Shown piece by piece: positions 42,983-52,375 of a DNA stretch of 64,000 bases. The position numbers were made by a program, and so were the translations under genes. The stretch comes from Pontibacillus salicampi (GTDB lineage: Bacteria; Bacillota; Bacilli; Bacillales; BH030062), in contig NZ_JBHLTP010000003.1 in the NCBI RefSeq assembly GCF_042434395.1, forward strand, positions 62,001 through 126,000, in the 5' to 3' direction. The notes below the pieces were generated by a model, which worked only from the letters and a program-made list of their open reading frames with translations, was not told the origin of the DNA and ran no database searches. Position 1 is the stretch's first letter. Every line of letters starts with the position of its first letter.

Positions 42983-43693
42983 ATGGCTCAACATATATTG
43001 ATAGTGGATGATGAAGAATCAATCGTAACGTTATTGAAATACAATATCGAACAAGCAGGCTTTACAACCGATGTGGCTTACACAGGAAGTGAAGCATTGG
43101 ATAAAGCTAGTAAACAATCCTTTGATTTAATTGTATTAGATGTAATGCTTCCAGAAATGGATGGCATGGAAGTGTGTAAACAGATGAGGCAAACACAGGT
43201 ACAGACCCCTATTCTTATGCTGACTGCTAAGGATGATGAATTTGATAAAGTATTAGGCTTGGAGCTAGGGGCAGATGACTATTTAACTAAACCATTCAGT
43301 CCGAGAGAAGTGGTAGCTCGTATCAAAGCCATTTTACGACGTGTCTCCTACCGTTCTCCTGATGAGGACCAGGAAAGTGAAAGCTATAAAATAGCCGATC
43401 TTATGGTTTATCCAGAGCAATATGAAGCAACTGTCAAAGGAGCAGGGCTAATCTTAACCCCTAAAGAATTTGAATTGCTCTTGTATCTGACTAAGAATAA
43501 AGGGCGCGTCCTTTCTCGAGATCAATTGTTGAGTGCCGTATGGAATTATGATTTTGTCGGTGATACTCGTATTGTAGATGTGCATATTAGTCATCTAAGA
43601 GAGAAAATTGAACCCGATACGAAAAAGCCAGTTTATATTAAAACTATCCGTGGATTAGGGTATAAAATGGAGGATCCAACAAAGGATGCGTAA
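42983..43693 (+). CDS. phoP: Phosphate response regulator PhoP
   Basis: OmpR-type response regulator for phosphate starvation. Receiver domain 1-120 with the acidic pair in VDDEES, phosphoacceptor Asp in IVLDVMLPEMDG and Lys in YLTKPFSPRE; winged-helix DNA-binding domain from about 135 (LTPKEFELLLYL, IVDVHISHLREKIE). 236 residues. Overlaps phoR by 8 bases. Confidence 0.93.
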   Translation: MAQHILIVDDEESIVTLLKYNIEQAGFTTDVAYTGSEALDKASKQSFDLIVLDVMLPEMDGMEVCKQMRQTQVQTPILMLTAKDDEFDKVLGLELGADDYLTKPFSPREVVARIKAILRRVSYRSPDEDQESESYKIADLMVYPEQYEATVKGAGLILTPKEFELLLYLTKNKGRVLSRDQLLSAVWNYDFVGDTRIVDVHISHLREKIEPDTKKPVYIKTIRGLGYKMEDPTKDA

Positions 43694-45437
43694 ACATGAT
43701 ACACGCCCTTTTTTAAGTTATTCCATTTTGGCGATTATTCTTATGTTAGGGCTAGGGCTTGTATTAGCGCAGTTAACAAAGAATTTTGTAGTTGATATCA
43801 TCGAAGATAGGATTAAAAATGATGCACGTTATTTAGTAGAAGTTGTTGACTCTGCTGAAGATGTAGAACAGCTGAGAAGTATGAGTGAACAGCTGGATAT
43901 TGGGTTGATTTATAGAAATGACGGAGATATTGTTTTAGATACCACCGACGATATACTAGAACCTACTCCAAAAGAGGCGAATAATATTGACTCTTTTTTG
44001 TCCAGCTTAAATGAGCAGGAGGGTAAATACAGCAAAGGCCACATTCGTGACCATATGTTTTATTATCCGTTTCAGGCGAGTACCAATGAGAATTTAACAG
44101 GAACACTAGTAATGGTCATCAAGGTGCAATCCTTAACGAATATAACAAAAAATATCTGGTTAATTATTGGAATAACTGTTCTAATAGGTATTATGGTCAT
44201 GGCTACCTTGGGTAGAAGTATTTTTGAGAAGTATATTAAGCCTATTCGATCAGCAGCAAGAGTGGCTGATGAACTGGCACAAGGAAATTACCGGGCAAGA
44301 ACATATGAAGGTAACTTTGGGGAAGCAGCCCAGCTCACTACATCTATTAATGTATTAGCACGCAATCTGCAAGAAATGACAATGGTACAAGAAATGCAAA
44401 AGGATAGGCTGGAAGCAGTTATTAATAACATGGGTAATGGACTCGTCCTTATTGATGAAAAGGGGTATGTCCACCTAGTTAATAGGGCTTTTATTGAAAG
44501 CTTTGGCGGGGAGTATAACGATTACCTCGGGCATTTATATTATCATGCCATTGAGGAAGAAGAGATTCATAAGGCTGTAAAGGAAGTCTTTATGACAGAG
44601 GATCGTGTCCGCCATTCCTTCATCCGTCGTTTGCAAATTGAGCGTCGCTTTCTGGAGGTTCTCGGAGCACCAATCATTAACGAATCTAATGAATGGAAAG
44701 GTGTAGTGCTTGTGTTCCACGATATAACGGAACTCAAGAATTTGGAGCAGATGCGCAAGGATTTCGTTGCAAATGTGTCTCATGAATTGAAAACACCAAT
44801 CACCTCCATTAGAGGCTTCTCGGAGACGCTATTAGATGGTGCTATGCAGGACGATGCTTTAAGGGAGCAATTCATAAAAATAATTCTAAAAGAAAGTCAG
44901 CGTCTTCAGTCGCTAATTCACGATCTACTGGAACTTTCTAAGCTTGAGAAGGAAGAATTTGAATTAAATATCGAGCAAGTATCCGTGAAGGATCTAATCC
45001 AGGATATCATTCCCATTGTAGAACATCAGGCTGAAGAGAAGGACATTAAGCTCCATCAAGAACTGCAGAGCGATACTATCATTGATGGGGACTCGGCCCG
45101 TTTAAAACAAGTCGTCATTAATCTTGTAACGAACGCCATTAATTATACACCTAGTAATGGGGATGTCACCGTTACATTGGAGAAGCATTTCGATAAAGTT
45201 AAAATAACTGTCTCAGACAGTGGAGTAGGTATCCCGGAGGAGGATATTCCACGAATATTTGAACGGTTTTATCGTGTAGACAAAGCGAGAAGTCGTAACT
45301 CTGGCGGGACAGGACTAGGGTTAGCCATTGTAAAACATATTGTGGAAGGGCATCATGGTAGTATTGAAGTAGAAAGCGCTCATCAGGAGGGTACAACGTT
45401 CCGGATCTATTTACCTGAAAAATTTACAAAAAGTTAA
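43686..45437 (+). CDS. phoR: Phosphate sensor histidine kinase PhoR
   Basis: Membrane sensor for PhoP. 583 residues: TM1 at about 12-30, extracytoplasmic PAS-like domain 31-155, TM2 156-175, HAMP to about 235, cytoplasmic PAS 240-345, HisKA with phospho-His in FVANVSHELKTPITS (about 365), HATPase with NLVTNAINYTP, DSGVGIPEEDIPRIFERF and GGTGLGLAIVKHIVE. Same layout as B. subtilis PhoR. Ends at two tandem terminators. Confidence 0.93.
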   Translation: MRKHDTRPFLSYSILAIILMLGLGLVLAQLTKNFVVDIIEDRIKNDARYLVEVVDSAEDVEQLRSMSEQLDIGLIYRNDGDIVLDTTDDILEPTPKEANNIDSFLSSLNEQEGKYSKGHIRDHMFYYPFQASTNENLTGTLVMVIKVQSLTNITKNIWLIIGITVLIGIMVMATLGRSIFEKYIKPIRSAARVADELAQGNYRARTYEGNFGEAAQLTTSINVLARNLQEMTMVQEMQKDRLEAVINNMGNGLVLIDEKGYVHLVNRAFIESFGGEYNDYLGHLYYHAIEEEEIHKAVKEVFMTEDRVRHSFIRRLQIERRFLEVLGAPIINESNEWKGVVLVFHDITELKNLEQMRKDFVANVSHELKTPITSIRGFSETLLDGAMQDDALREQFIKIILKESQRLQSLIHDLLELSKLEKEEFELNIEQVSVKDLIQDIIPIVEHQAEEKDIKLHQELQSDTIIDGDSARLKQVVINLVTNAINYTPSNGDVTVTLEKHFDKVKITVSDSGVGIPEEDIPRIFERFYRVDKARSRNSGGTGLGLAIVKHIVEGHHGSIEVESAHQEGTTFRIYLPEKFTKS

Positions 45438-45514
45438 TACTACATTAATTTATCTTTTATAGACTGTTGCTATAGTATAAATTGAAACCCTTTCATCCAA
45501 GGCGTTTTAATGGT

Positions 45515-45546
45515 GACGGAGGCCAATCCCGCTTCCGTCCTTTTTT
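45515..45546 (+). terminator. First terminator after phoR
   Basis: Stem GACGGAGGC/GCTTCCGTC (45515-45523, 45531-45539) then CTTTTTT. Confidence 0.85.
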
Positions 45547-45608
45547 CATTAACATTAGCATACTTAGAAGGTAACTCATTCTGCATAGAGTGAGCTATCG
45601 TACTGGAC

Positions 45609-45641
45609 TCCTGGCACACAATTTGTGTCAGGATTTTTTTT
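45609..45641 (+). terminator. Second terminator after phoR
   Basis: Stem TCCTGGCACA/TGTGTCAGGA (one G.T) followed by eight or more T's; lies 85 bases before hflK. Confidence 0.88.
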
Positions 45642-45727
45642 TGTTGAAGGGATACCTATAAATGTGAAACCTCTCCTATTACTGTCTCGTAAGTATATAT
45701 ATTACAGAAAAAGAGGGGGAGTACGCC

Positions 45728-46714
45728 ATGACGTTACGTCAGATTTATACATGGGTCGGTATGGTTATTGGGATTATCATACTAGCTATTGTAGGGGTTA
45801 CAAGTTGGTACACGGTGGATGAATCCGAGCAAGCTGTCATCCTGACATTTGGGAAGGCGGAAGAGAACATAACTAGTCCAGGGTTACATTTTAAACTGCC
45901 TTGGCCGATTCAAGAAAAACAGAAATTATCTAAAGAAACATTCAGTTATACATTTTCGAAAGATCCAGATGGAAAATCAGCTGATAAAGTGCAGATGATT
46001 ACTGGAGATGAAAACATAGTACTTGCAAACCTTGTGGTACAGTGGAAAATAACAGAGCCAGCTCAATACTTATATCAATCGGAGGATCCGAAACTGGTAC
46101 TCAGTAATGCTACTTCATCCTCCCTTCGTCAAATTATTGGTACCTCTACTATTGATGATGCATTGACGTCTGGAAAGGCAGAGATTGAAAACGAGGTAAG
46201 AGAACTTTTAAGTACACTGATAGATGATTATAAAATCGGTATTTCTATCATTGATGTTAAACTTCGAGAAGTAGACCTGCCAAATAAAGAGGTACGGGAA
46301 GCCTTCACGAAGGTACAGGATGCGAAGGAAACTAAAAATACTAAAAAGAATGAAGCGGACAAGTACAATAATGAGAAATACGAGGAAGCGCTTGGGGAGA
46401 AAGATGCGGTTATCTCCCGCGCAGAGGGCGACAAAGTTTCCCGAGTAGAAGAAGCGAAGGGCGATGTAGCTAAATTTAATGCTCTATACGAGGAGTATTC
46501 AAACTCTCCTGCTGTTACTCGGGATAGGCTCGTCATTGAAACGCTAGAGGAAGTATTGCCAAAAGCCAATATTTATATCATGAATGATGACGGTAATACA
46601 GTTAAATATTTGCCGATTGGTAATAATCAAGTACAATCCTTGCCGCAGCAATCTAATGATGAAAATGAGGATGATAAGAAAGAGGATCAGGAAGGAGAGA
46701 ACAATAATGGCTGA
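45728..46714 (+). CDS. hflK: HflK, SPFH-domain modulator of FtsH
   Basis: Type II membrane protein that with HflC forms a cage around the FtsH protease. 328 residues: one N-terminal helix (about 10-28), SPFH domain (about 32-220, SWYTVDESEQAVILTFGKAE), a helical coiled region rich in charged residues (200-265) and an acidic Asn/Glu-rich tail. GGGGGAG precedes the ATG. Overlaps hflC by 8 bases. FtsH itself is not in this window. Confidence 0.92.
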   Translation: MTLRQIYTWVGMVIGIIILAIVGVTSWYTVDESEQAVILTFGKAEENITSPGLHFKLPWPIQEKQKLSKETFSYTFSKDPDGKSADKVQMITGDENIVLANLVVQWKITEPAQYLYQSEDPKLVLSNATSSSLRQIIGTSTIDDALTSGKAEIENEVRELLSTLIDDYKIGISIIDVKLREVDLPNKEVREAFTKVQDAKETKNTKKNEADKYNNEKYEEALGEKDAVISRAEGDKVSRVEEAKGDVAKFNALYEEYSNSPAVTRDRLVIETLEEVLPKANIYIMNDDGNTVKYLPIGNNQVQSLPQQSNDENEDDKKEDQEGENNNG

Positions 46715-47642
46715 TGAGAACGTAGTAGATATGAAAGAAGGCTCAGGTGGCGGTGGTAATTATCGTCATTACATTAAAGCGGGTGTATTCATACTAGCAT
46801 TTATCGTTCTAATTGGTATTTTGTTAAATAGTATGATGATTGTGAAGGAAGGGGAATACAAGGTAGTTCGCCAATTTGGTGAGGTAGTTTCCATTAAAGA
46901 TAAGCCTGGACTGCAATTCAAGATACCATTTATCCAAAGTGCTACCACCCTTCCGAAAAAGAAGCAGGTGTATGATGTAGACCAAAAGGAAGTAAATACG
47001 TTAGATAAAAAACGGATTATTATTGATAACTATACCGTTTGGCGTATTACAGACCCACAAAAAATGATAACCAACGCCAAAACGGTCATTAATGCAGAAG
47101 CCCGTATGGGAGAATTTATTTTCTCTACCGTAAGGTCGCAGCTTGGTCAGATGAATCTGGAGGAAATAGTCAATGATGAGAAATCTTCCAGAGGGGATGT
47201 AAATGCAACCGTAACGGAAAAAGTAAATAGCTTGTTGAAGCGGGATAATTACGGTATTGAAGTTGTGGATGTACGGATTAAAAGAACAGATCTTCCGGAT
47301 GAGAATGAGCAGGCAGTATTTCGGAATATGATATCTGATCGAGAAACGAAAGCTCAAGAGTACTTGTCCCAGGGAGAAGCGAATAAGAAACGTATTATTG
47401 CTAAGACAGACAGGGAAGTTCAGGAAATGATCGCAAAAGCTAATAAACAAGCATCTGAAATTAGAGCCCAAGGAGAGCAGGAAGCTGCAAAGATTTACAA
47501 TGATGCTTTTGAAAAGGACGAAGAATTCTATCAGCTTTATAGAACACTGGAGTCCTATAAGAAGACCATTGATGGAGAGACCACAATTATTCTCCCGCAG
47601 GATTCCCCATATGCTAATACCTTAGCAGGGTACCTAGAATAA
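46707..47642 (+). CDS. hflC: HflC, SPFH-domain modulator of FtsH
   Basis: Partner of HflK. 311 residues from the ATG at 46707, chosen because AAGGAGAG precedes it and the sequence before it belongs to the hflK end in another frame. One helix at about 22-45, SPFH domain (VKEGEYKVVRQFGEVV), C-terminal helices with DAFEKDEEFYQLYRTLESY, an HflC signature. Confidence 0.93.
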   Translation: MADENVVDMKEGSGGGGNYRHYIKAGVFILAFIVLIGILLNSMMIVKEGEYKVVRQFGEVVSIKDKPGLQFKIPFIQSATTLPKKKQVYDVDQKEVNTLDKKRIIIDNYTVWRITDPQKMITNAKTVINAEARMGEFIFSTVRSQLGQMNLEEIVNDEKSSRGDVNATVTEKVNSLLKRDNYGIEVVDVRIKRTDLPDENEQAVFRNMISDRETKAQEYLSQGEANKKRIIAKTDREVQEMIAKANKQASEIRAQGEQEAAKIYNDAFEKDEEFYQLYRTLESYKKTIDGETTIILPQDSPYANTLAGYLE

Positions 47643-47877
47643 GAGCTTAATTAGGCAAAACGATTATCTCAAGAATCTATAGTCCAAGGGGCGTCTTTTT
47701 TCATCTATACCTTATCATGGTAAAATAGATGAAAATGGCGTCTCTTTTTTCTCGTGAAAAAAGTAATACTATAGCCTGTTAAAGTTTTTATTTTGTGAGA
47801 AGATGAAGAGAAGAAGATTTGCCCTCACTATTATATATTCCAAATAACATGAAGAACGATGAAGGAGTGCTTTACGA

Positions 47878-50517
47878 ATGACTAAAAAGCTAGTGTTGAT
47901 CGATGGAAATAGCATTGCCTATCGAGCCTTTTTTGCGCTGCCGTTGTTAAATAATGATAAAGGTGTACATACAAACGCAGTATATGGTTTTACAACAATG
48001 CTTCTAAAAATATTAGAGGAAGAAAGTCCAAGTCATATGCTAGTAGCATTTGATGCGGGGAAAACGACCTTTCGTCATAAGACCTATGAGGAGTATAAGG
48101 GCGGACGTCAAAAAACTCCGCCAGAGCTCTCTGAACAATTCCCGCTTCTGCATGAGTTGTTAGATGCGTTTCACATTTCCCATTATCAGCTAGAGCAATA
48201 TGAAGCAGATGATATTATTGGTACTTTGGCAAGACAAGCAGAAAAAGAAGATTGGGAAGTAAAGGTGATTAGTGGAGATCGAGATTTACTTCAGCTCGTA
48301 TCCAATCATATTACTGTTGCTCTTACGAAAAAAGGGATTACGAATGTAGAAAACTATACGCCTTCTTTCATGAAAGAGAAAATGGATATTATCCCCGAGC
48401 AGATTATTGATTTAAAAGCGCTAATGGGGGATAGTTCCGATAACATCCCTGGCGTGCCAGGAGTAGGGGAAAAGACAGCTGTGAAATTACTCAATCAATT
48501 TGAAAACTTGGACAACGTGTATGCTAATTTAGATGAAGTAAGTGGTAAGAAGCTGAAAGAGAAACTAGAGAATAATAAAGAAGAAGCGTATATGAGCAGG
48601 GATCTTGTCACGATAAATATAGAAAGTCCCATTGAAATTGGGATAGAGGATGTCATATATAAAGGGTATGAAACTCCAAGTGTTACGCATGTTTTCCGCG
48701 ACTTCGGATTTAATTCTCTATTAGAACGAGTTCAAAGTGATGAGGAACGTAGTGAAGAAGCTGTAGAAGCTTTACCAGCATTCGATGTGAAAATAGTAGA
48801 GGAAGTAACGGAAGACATGCTTGCAGAGACATCTGCTCTTGTCGTAGAGATGCTTGGAGAGAATTACCATTATGCAAATATAGAAGGGATTGGTCTGGTT
48901 AACGATAACGGCGCGTATTTCATCCCAACGGAGATGGCGTTTCAGTCAAGTACATTTATAAAATGGGCAGAAGACGAATCAAAAAAGAAGTGGGTATTTG
49001 ATGCCAAGAAGACGTTTGTATTAATGCAGCGTCAAGGTATTCATATGAAGGGTATTGAATTCGATTTATTGATAGCTTCCTATTTAATTAACCCTGCCGA
49101 AAATTATCACGACATTCCTTCCATTAGCCATCGTTTGGAAAAAAAGGGAGTCGCATTCGATGAAGATATATATGGGAAGGGAGCTAAGGTCAAAGTCCCT
49201 GAACAAGCTATTCTGGCAGATCATGTAGGCAGAAAAACCAATATGCTGTATGGATTAAAAGAGCAAGCTGAAGAACATTTAAGAGAGAATAGTCAATGGG
49301 AATTGTATCATGAGCTGGAAATGCCGTTGTCCATTATACTTGGTGTAATGGAGCATACGGGAGTGTCTCTAGATGTAGAACGATTGGAGAACATGGGTGA
49401 GGAATTACAGAAGCGGCTGGCAGATATTGAGGAAGAAGTATATGAGCTGGCAGGAGAGTCCTTTAACTTAAACTCGCCTAAACAATTGGGCCCTATTCTG
49501 TTCGAAAAATTAGAGCTGCCTGTTGTGAAAAAAACCAAAACTGGTTATTCCACCTCAGCTGATGTGCTAGAGCAGCTAAGAGATCAACATGCAATTATCC
49601 CTAAAATCTTATTGTATCGTCAATTAGGGAAATTACAATCCACTTATATTGAAGGTTTATTGAAGGTTGTCGATCAAGAATCCCATAAAATCCACACCCG
49701 CTTTAACCAAGCCTTAACTCAAACAGGACGTTTAAGTTCTACGGATCCTAATTTACAGAATATACCAATCCGGTTAGAGGAAGGAAGAAAGATTCGCCAG
49801 GCATTTATTCCGTCGCAAGAGGGATGGAGAATATTTTCTTCCGATTACTCTCAGATTGAGCTGCGCGTTCTTGCACATATCTCCAATGACACTAAGCTTA
49901 TTCAAGCGTTCAACAACGGGGAAGATATTCATACTCAAACAGCGATGGATGTTTTCCATGTAGAGAAAGATGATGTCACTGATATGATGAGAAGACAAGC
50001 AAAGGCAGTTAATTTTGGAATTGTATATGGCATTAGTGATTTTGGATTATCCCAAAGCTTAGGGATTACAAGAAGAGAAGCAAAAAAATTCATTGAGCGT
50101 TATTTTGAAAGCTATCCTGGGGTAAAGGCCTATATGGATGATGTTGTTCAGGACGCAAAGCAAAAGGGGTACGTAACGACACTAATGAATCGTCGCAGGT
50201 ATTTGCCAGAAATAACAAGTCGCAACTTTAATAGAAGAAGCTTTGCTGAACGAACGGCTATGAACACACCTATTCAGGGAACAGCAGCTGATATTATAAA
50301 GAAAGCAATGATTGATTTGTATGCGGCATTAGAGGACGAAAAGCTGGAAGCTCGCATGCTTCTTCAAGTACACGATGAATTAATTATGGAAGCTCCAGAA
50401 CATGAATTAGATACATTAAAAGAATTAGTTGCCAGAGTGATGGAAGAGACCGTATCGCTTGAGGTTCCCCTTGAGGTAGATTATGCATACGGGAACACCT
50501 GGTATGATGCAAAGTAA
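47878..50517 (+). CDS. polA: DNA polymerase I
   Basis: Repair and Okazaki-fragment processing polymerase. 879 residues: 5'-3' exonuclease domain 1-290 (EADDIIGTLARQ, MGDSSDNIPGVPGVGEKTA), an inactive 3'-5' exonuclease-like domain 310-470 lacking the DxE metal motif (family-typical in Bacillus), and polymerase palm with DYSQIELRVLAH, RRQAKAVNFGIVYG and LLQVHDELIME. Cotranscribed with mutM, 12 bases downstream. Confidence 0.97.
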   Translation: MTKKLVLIDGNSIAYRAFFALPLLNNDKGVHTNAVYGFTTMLLKILEEESPSHMLVAFDAGKTTFRHKTYEEYKGGRQKTPPELSEQFPLLHELLDAFHISHYQLEQYEADDIIGTLARQAEKEDWEVKVISGDRDLLQLVSNHITVALTKKGITNVENYTPSFMKEKMDIIPEQIIDLKALMGDSSDNIPGVPGVGEKTAVKLLNQFENLDNVYANLDEVSGKKLKEKLENNKEEAYMSRDLVTINIESPIEIGIEDVIYKGYETPSVTHVFRDFGFNSLLERVQSDEERSEEAVEALPAFDVKIVEEVTEDMLAETSALVVEMLGENYHYANIEGIGLVNDNGAYFIPTEMAFQSSTFIKWAEDESKKKWVFDAKKTFVLMQRQGIHMKGIEFDLLIASYLINPAENYHDIPSISHRLEKKGVAFDEDIYGKGAKVKVPEQAILADHVGRKTNMLYGLKEQAEEHLRENSQWELYHELEMPLSIILGVMEHTGVSLDVERLENMGEELQKRLADIEEEVYELAGESFNLNSPKQLGPILFEKLELPVVKKTKTGYSTSADVLEQLRDQHAIIPKILLYRQLGKLQSTYIEGLLKVVDQESHKIHTRFNQALTQTGRLSSTDPNLQNIPIRLEEGRKIRQAFIPSQEGWRIFSSDYSQIELRVLAHISNDTKLIQAFNNGEDIHTQTAMDVFHVEKDDVTDMMRRQAKAVNFGIVYGISDFGLSQSLGITRREAKKFIERYFESYPGVKAYMDDVVQDAKQKGYVTTLMNRRRYLPEITSRNFNRRSFAERTAMNTPIQGTAADIIKKAMIDLYAALEDEKLEARMLLQVHDELIMEAPEHELDTLKELVARVMEETVSLEVPLEVDYAYGNTWYDAK

Positions 50518-50529
50518 GGAGAGAGAAAC

Positions 50530-51369
50530 ATGCCAGAACTTCCAGAAGTAGAGACGATCAAGAAAACTTTAGAACACTTAGTATTAGGGAAAACGATTGA
50601 AAGGGTAACCGTGTTTTGGCCAAATATTGTGCAGGAACCAGATGATACAAGTGCTTTTTCAACCGTTGTGCAAGGTCAAACAATTCAGAAGCTGCGTCGT
50701 CGAGGGAAATTTTTACTGTTTTACCTCGATACACACATTCTTATCTCCCATTTACGTATGGAGGGCAAGTATGGTGTGTTTGAGGAAGGTACGCCTGTAG
50801 CAAAGCATACGCACGTTATTTTCCATTTTACTGATGGATATGAGCTTCGTTATCACGACGTGCGTAAATTTGGCACGATGCACGTATTTCCAATTGGAGA
50901 AGAATGGAATCGTGATCCATTAAAAAAGCTTGGCCCCGAGCCGTTTGATGTATCCTTTTCTACGGAGCATCTAGCTCAACGCTTACGCAAGACAAGCAGA
51001 TTTGTTAAAACTGCTTTATTAGACCAAACCATAGTAGCTGGCCTTGGTAACATTTACGTGGATGAGGCGTTATTCCGTGCATCTATTCATCCTATGCGTG
51101 TTTCCTCAGATCTCAACGAAAAAGAAGTAAACGCTCTGCACAAGTCTATTATAGATACGTTAGAGGAAGCAGTCCAACAAGGTGGAACGACAATTCGCTC
51201 CTATGTGAATACCCAGGGCCAAATAGGAATGTTTCAGCACCAGTTATATGTTTACGGGCGAGAGGAAGAAGAATGCCGAGTATGTACAACGCCGGTCTCC
51301 AAAATGAAGGTTGGAGGAAGAGGTACACATGTATGCTTGAAATGCCAAAAAATACAAGCGAGTGAATAG
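50530..51369 (+). CDS. mutM: Formamidopyrimidine-DNA glycosylase
   Basis: Removes 8-oxoguanine and nicks the abasic site. N-terminal PELPEVETI supplies the catalytic proline and glutamate after Met removal; helix-two-turn-helix region near 150-225 with VAGLGNIYVDEALF; zinc finger CRVC/CLKC at about 254-275. 279 residues. GGAGAGAG precedes the ATG. Confidence 0.96.
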   Translation: MPELPEVETIKKTLEHLVLGKTIERVTVFWPNIVQEPDDTSAFSTVVQGQTIQKLRRRGKFLLFYLDTHILISHLRMEGKYGVFEEGTPVAKHTHVIFHFTDGYELRYHDVRKFGTMHVFPIGEEWNRDPLKKLGPEPFDVSFSTEHLAQRLRKTSRFVKTALLDQTIVAGLGNIYVDEALFRASIHPMRVSSDLNEKEVNALHKSIIDTLEEAVQQGGTTIRSYVNTQGQIGMFQHQLYVYGREEEECRVCTTPVSKMKVGGRGTHVCLKCQKIQASE

Positions 51370-51392
51370 ATGCTTCCTTGCTTGTCCTGCTA

Positions 51393-51491
51393 ATAAGTCA
51401 ACATCGATGCACGTTGTTCATCGTGTTTCCTTTATCTCATGCGCGGCCCTCCAGCCCATACGTCGCTAAACGGACCCCCTCCGCTTTTTAT
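51393..51491 (+). repeat. 99-bp direct repeat, copy 1
   Basis: Begins ATAAGTCAACATCG and ends CCGCTTTTTAT. Identical to copy 2 except one base (CCAGCCC against CCAACCC). Contains an imperfect inverted repeat AACATCGATG/CATCGTGTT. Markedly more GC-rich than neighbours. Confidence 0.95.
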
Positions 51492-51544
51492 ATGAATCCA
51501 GCTGCGGTGTCCAGCGACTAGTGGGTTTCGGTCCGCTTCTTGCG

Positions 51545-51643
51545 ATAAGTCAACATCGATGCACGTTGTTCATCGTGTTTCCTTTATCTCATGCGCGGCC
51601 CTCCAACCCATACGTCGCTAAACGGACCCCCTCCGCTTTTTAT
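51545..51643 (+). repeat. 99-bp direct repeat, copy 2
   Basis: Starts exactly 152 bases after copy 1. The 53 bases between copies (GAATCCAGCTGCGGTGTCC... to CTTGCG) appear to be the 5' part of the second unit, of which copy 1 keeps only a remnant. Looks like a tandem or stepwise insertion of a structured Bacillaceae intergenic repeat. Confidence 0.9.
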
Positions 51644-51718
51644 CATATAATACAAGTTTCGTGTAATATGCTCCCTCCATATACTATGATACATATTTGT
51701 ATGGAGGGGGCGGGGGAT

Positions 51719-52360
51719 TTGTATGATTTGATTACGTTAATTCTGCTTGCTTTTGCGGTGAGCTTGGATAGTTTTACGGTTGGGTTTACGTATGGCATGC
51801 GGAAGATGGGATTGTCGGTTCGGGCTATTCTTTTGATTGCTTGTATCTCGGCGTTGTCTTTTTTTGCTTCGATGATGATTGGAAAAGGGCTATCGTTTAT
51901 TTTATCGCCCCATATTACAGAGGTGTTGGGTGGTAGTATTCTCATCCTAATAGGGGTTTGGGTGATTTATCAATTTTTTAAGAGTAATAGGTCTAATTCT
52001 TCTCCAGTATCTAAGGAGCCGTATATCTTTAAAATGGAAATCCAGTCGCTTGGGATTGTGATTCAAATTCTGGAGAAGCCGATGAGTGCGGATATGGACC
52101 GATCTGGGTCCATTAATGGAATCGAAGCGATTCTCCTTGGGCTGGCTTTGTCATTAGATGCGTTTGGAGCGGGTATTGGTGCTGCAATGTTTGGCTTCCC
52201 GCCAGTGTATACAGCACTTACTATAGCTTTTATGAGTAGTTCGTTTTTATGGATAGGGTTGAAGAGTGGCTATTTACTGTCTTATTGGAGGTGGGTAAAT
52301 CAGCTATCCTTCCTGCCGGGTATCCTACTTATATTATTAGGCGTTATGAAAATGACGTAA
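51719..52360 (+). CDS. ytaF: Sporulation membrane protein YtaF
   Basis: MntP-like polytopic membrane protein; sporulation-associated in B. subtilis, transport substrate unknown. Six helices in 213 residues, with two related LAFAVSLDSFTVGFTYG and LGLALSLDAFGAGIGAA repeats, the MntP-type aspartates. I chose the TTG at 51719 because GGAGGGGG (51703-51710) precedes it; in-frame codons further upstream run through the repeat element and are not protein-like. Confidence 0.85.
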   Translation: MYDLITLILLAFAVSLDSFTVGFTYGMRKMGLSVRAILLIACISALSFFASMMIGKGLSFILSPHITEVLGGSILILIGVWVIYQFFKSNRSNSSPVSKEPYIFKMEIQSLGIVIQILEKPMSADMDRSGSINGIEAILLGLALSLDAFGAGIGAAMFGFPPVYTALTIAFMSSSFLWIGLKSGYLLSYWRWVNQLSFLPGILLILLGVMKMT

Positions 52361-52375
52361 AGGGGGGCATATATT

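Noticed and set aside
46584..46706. 41-codon extension of hflC
   Set aside because: Overlaps the end of hflK in another frame; ribosome site and conserved N-terminus support 46707.
47701..47751. Stem TCATCTAT/ATAGATGA before polA as a terminator
   Set aside because: The stem is AT-rich, and the T-run is separated from it; it might equally contain a -10 element. Not called.
51521..51718. 66-codon N-terminal extension of ytaF
   Set aside because: Its codons run through the 99-bp repeat and are not protein-like; a good ribosome site supports the TTG at 51719.
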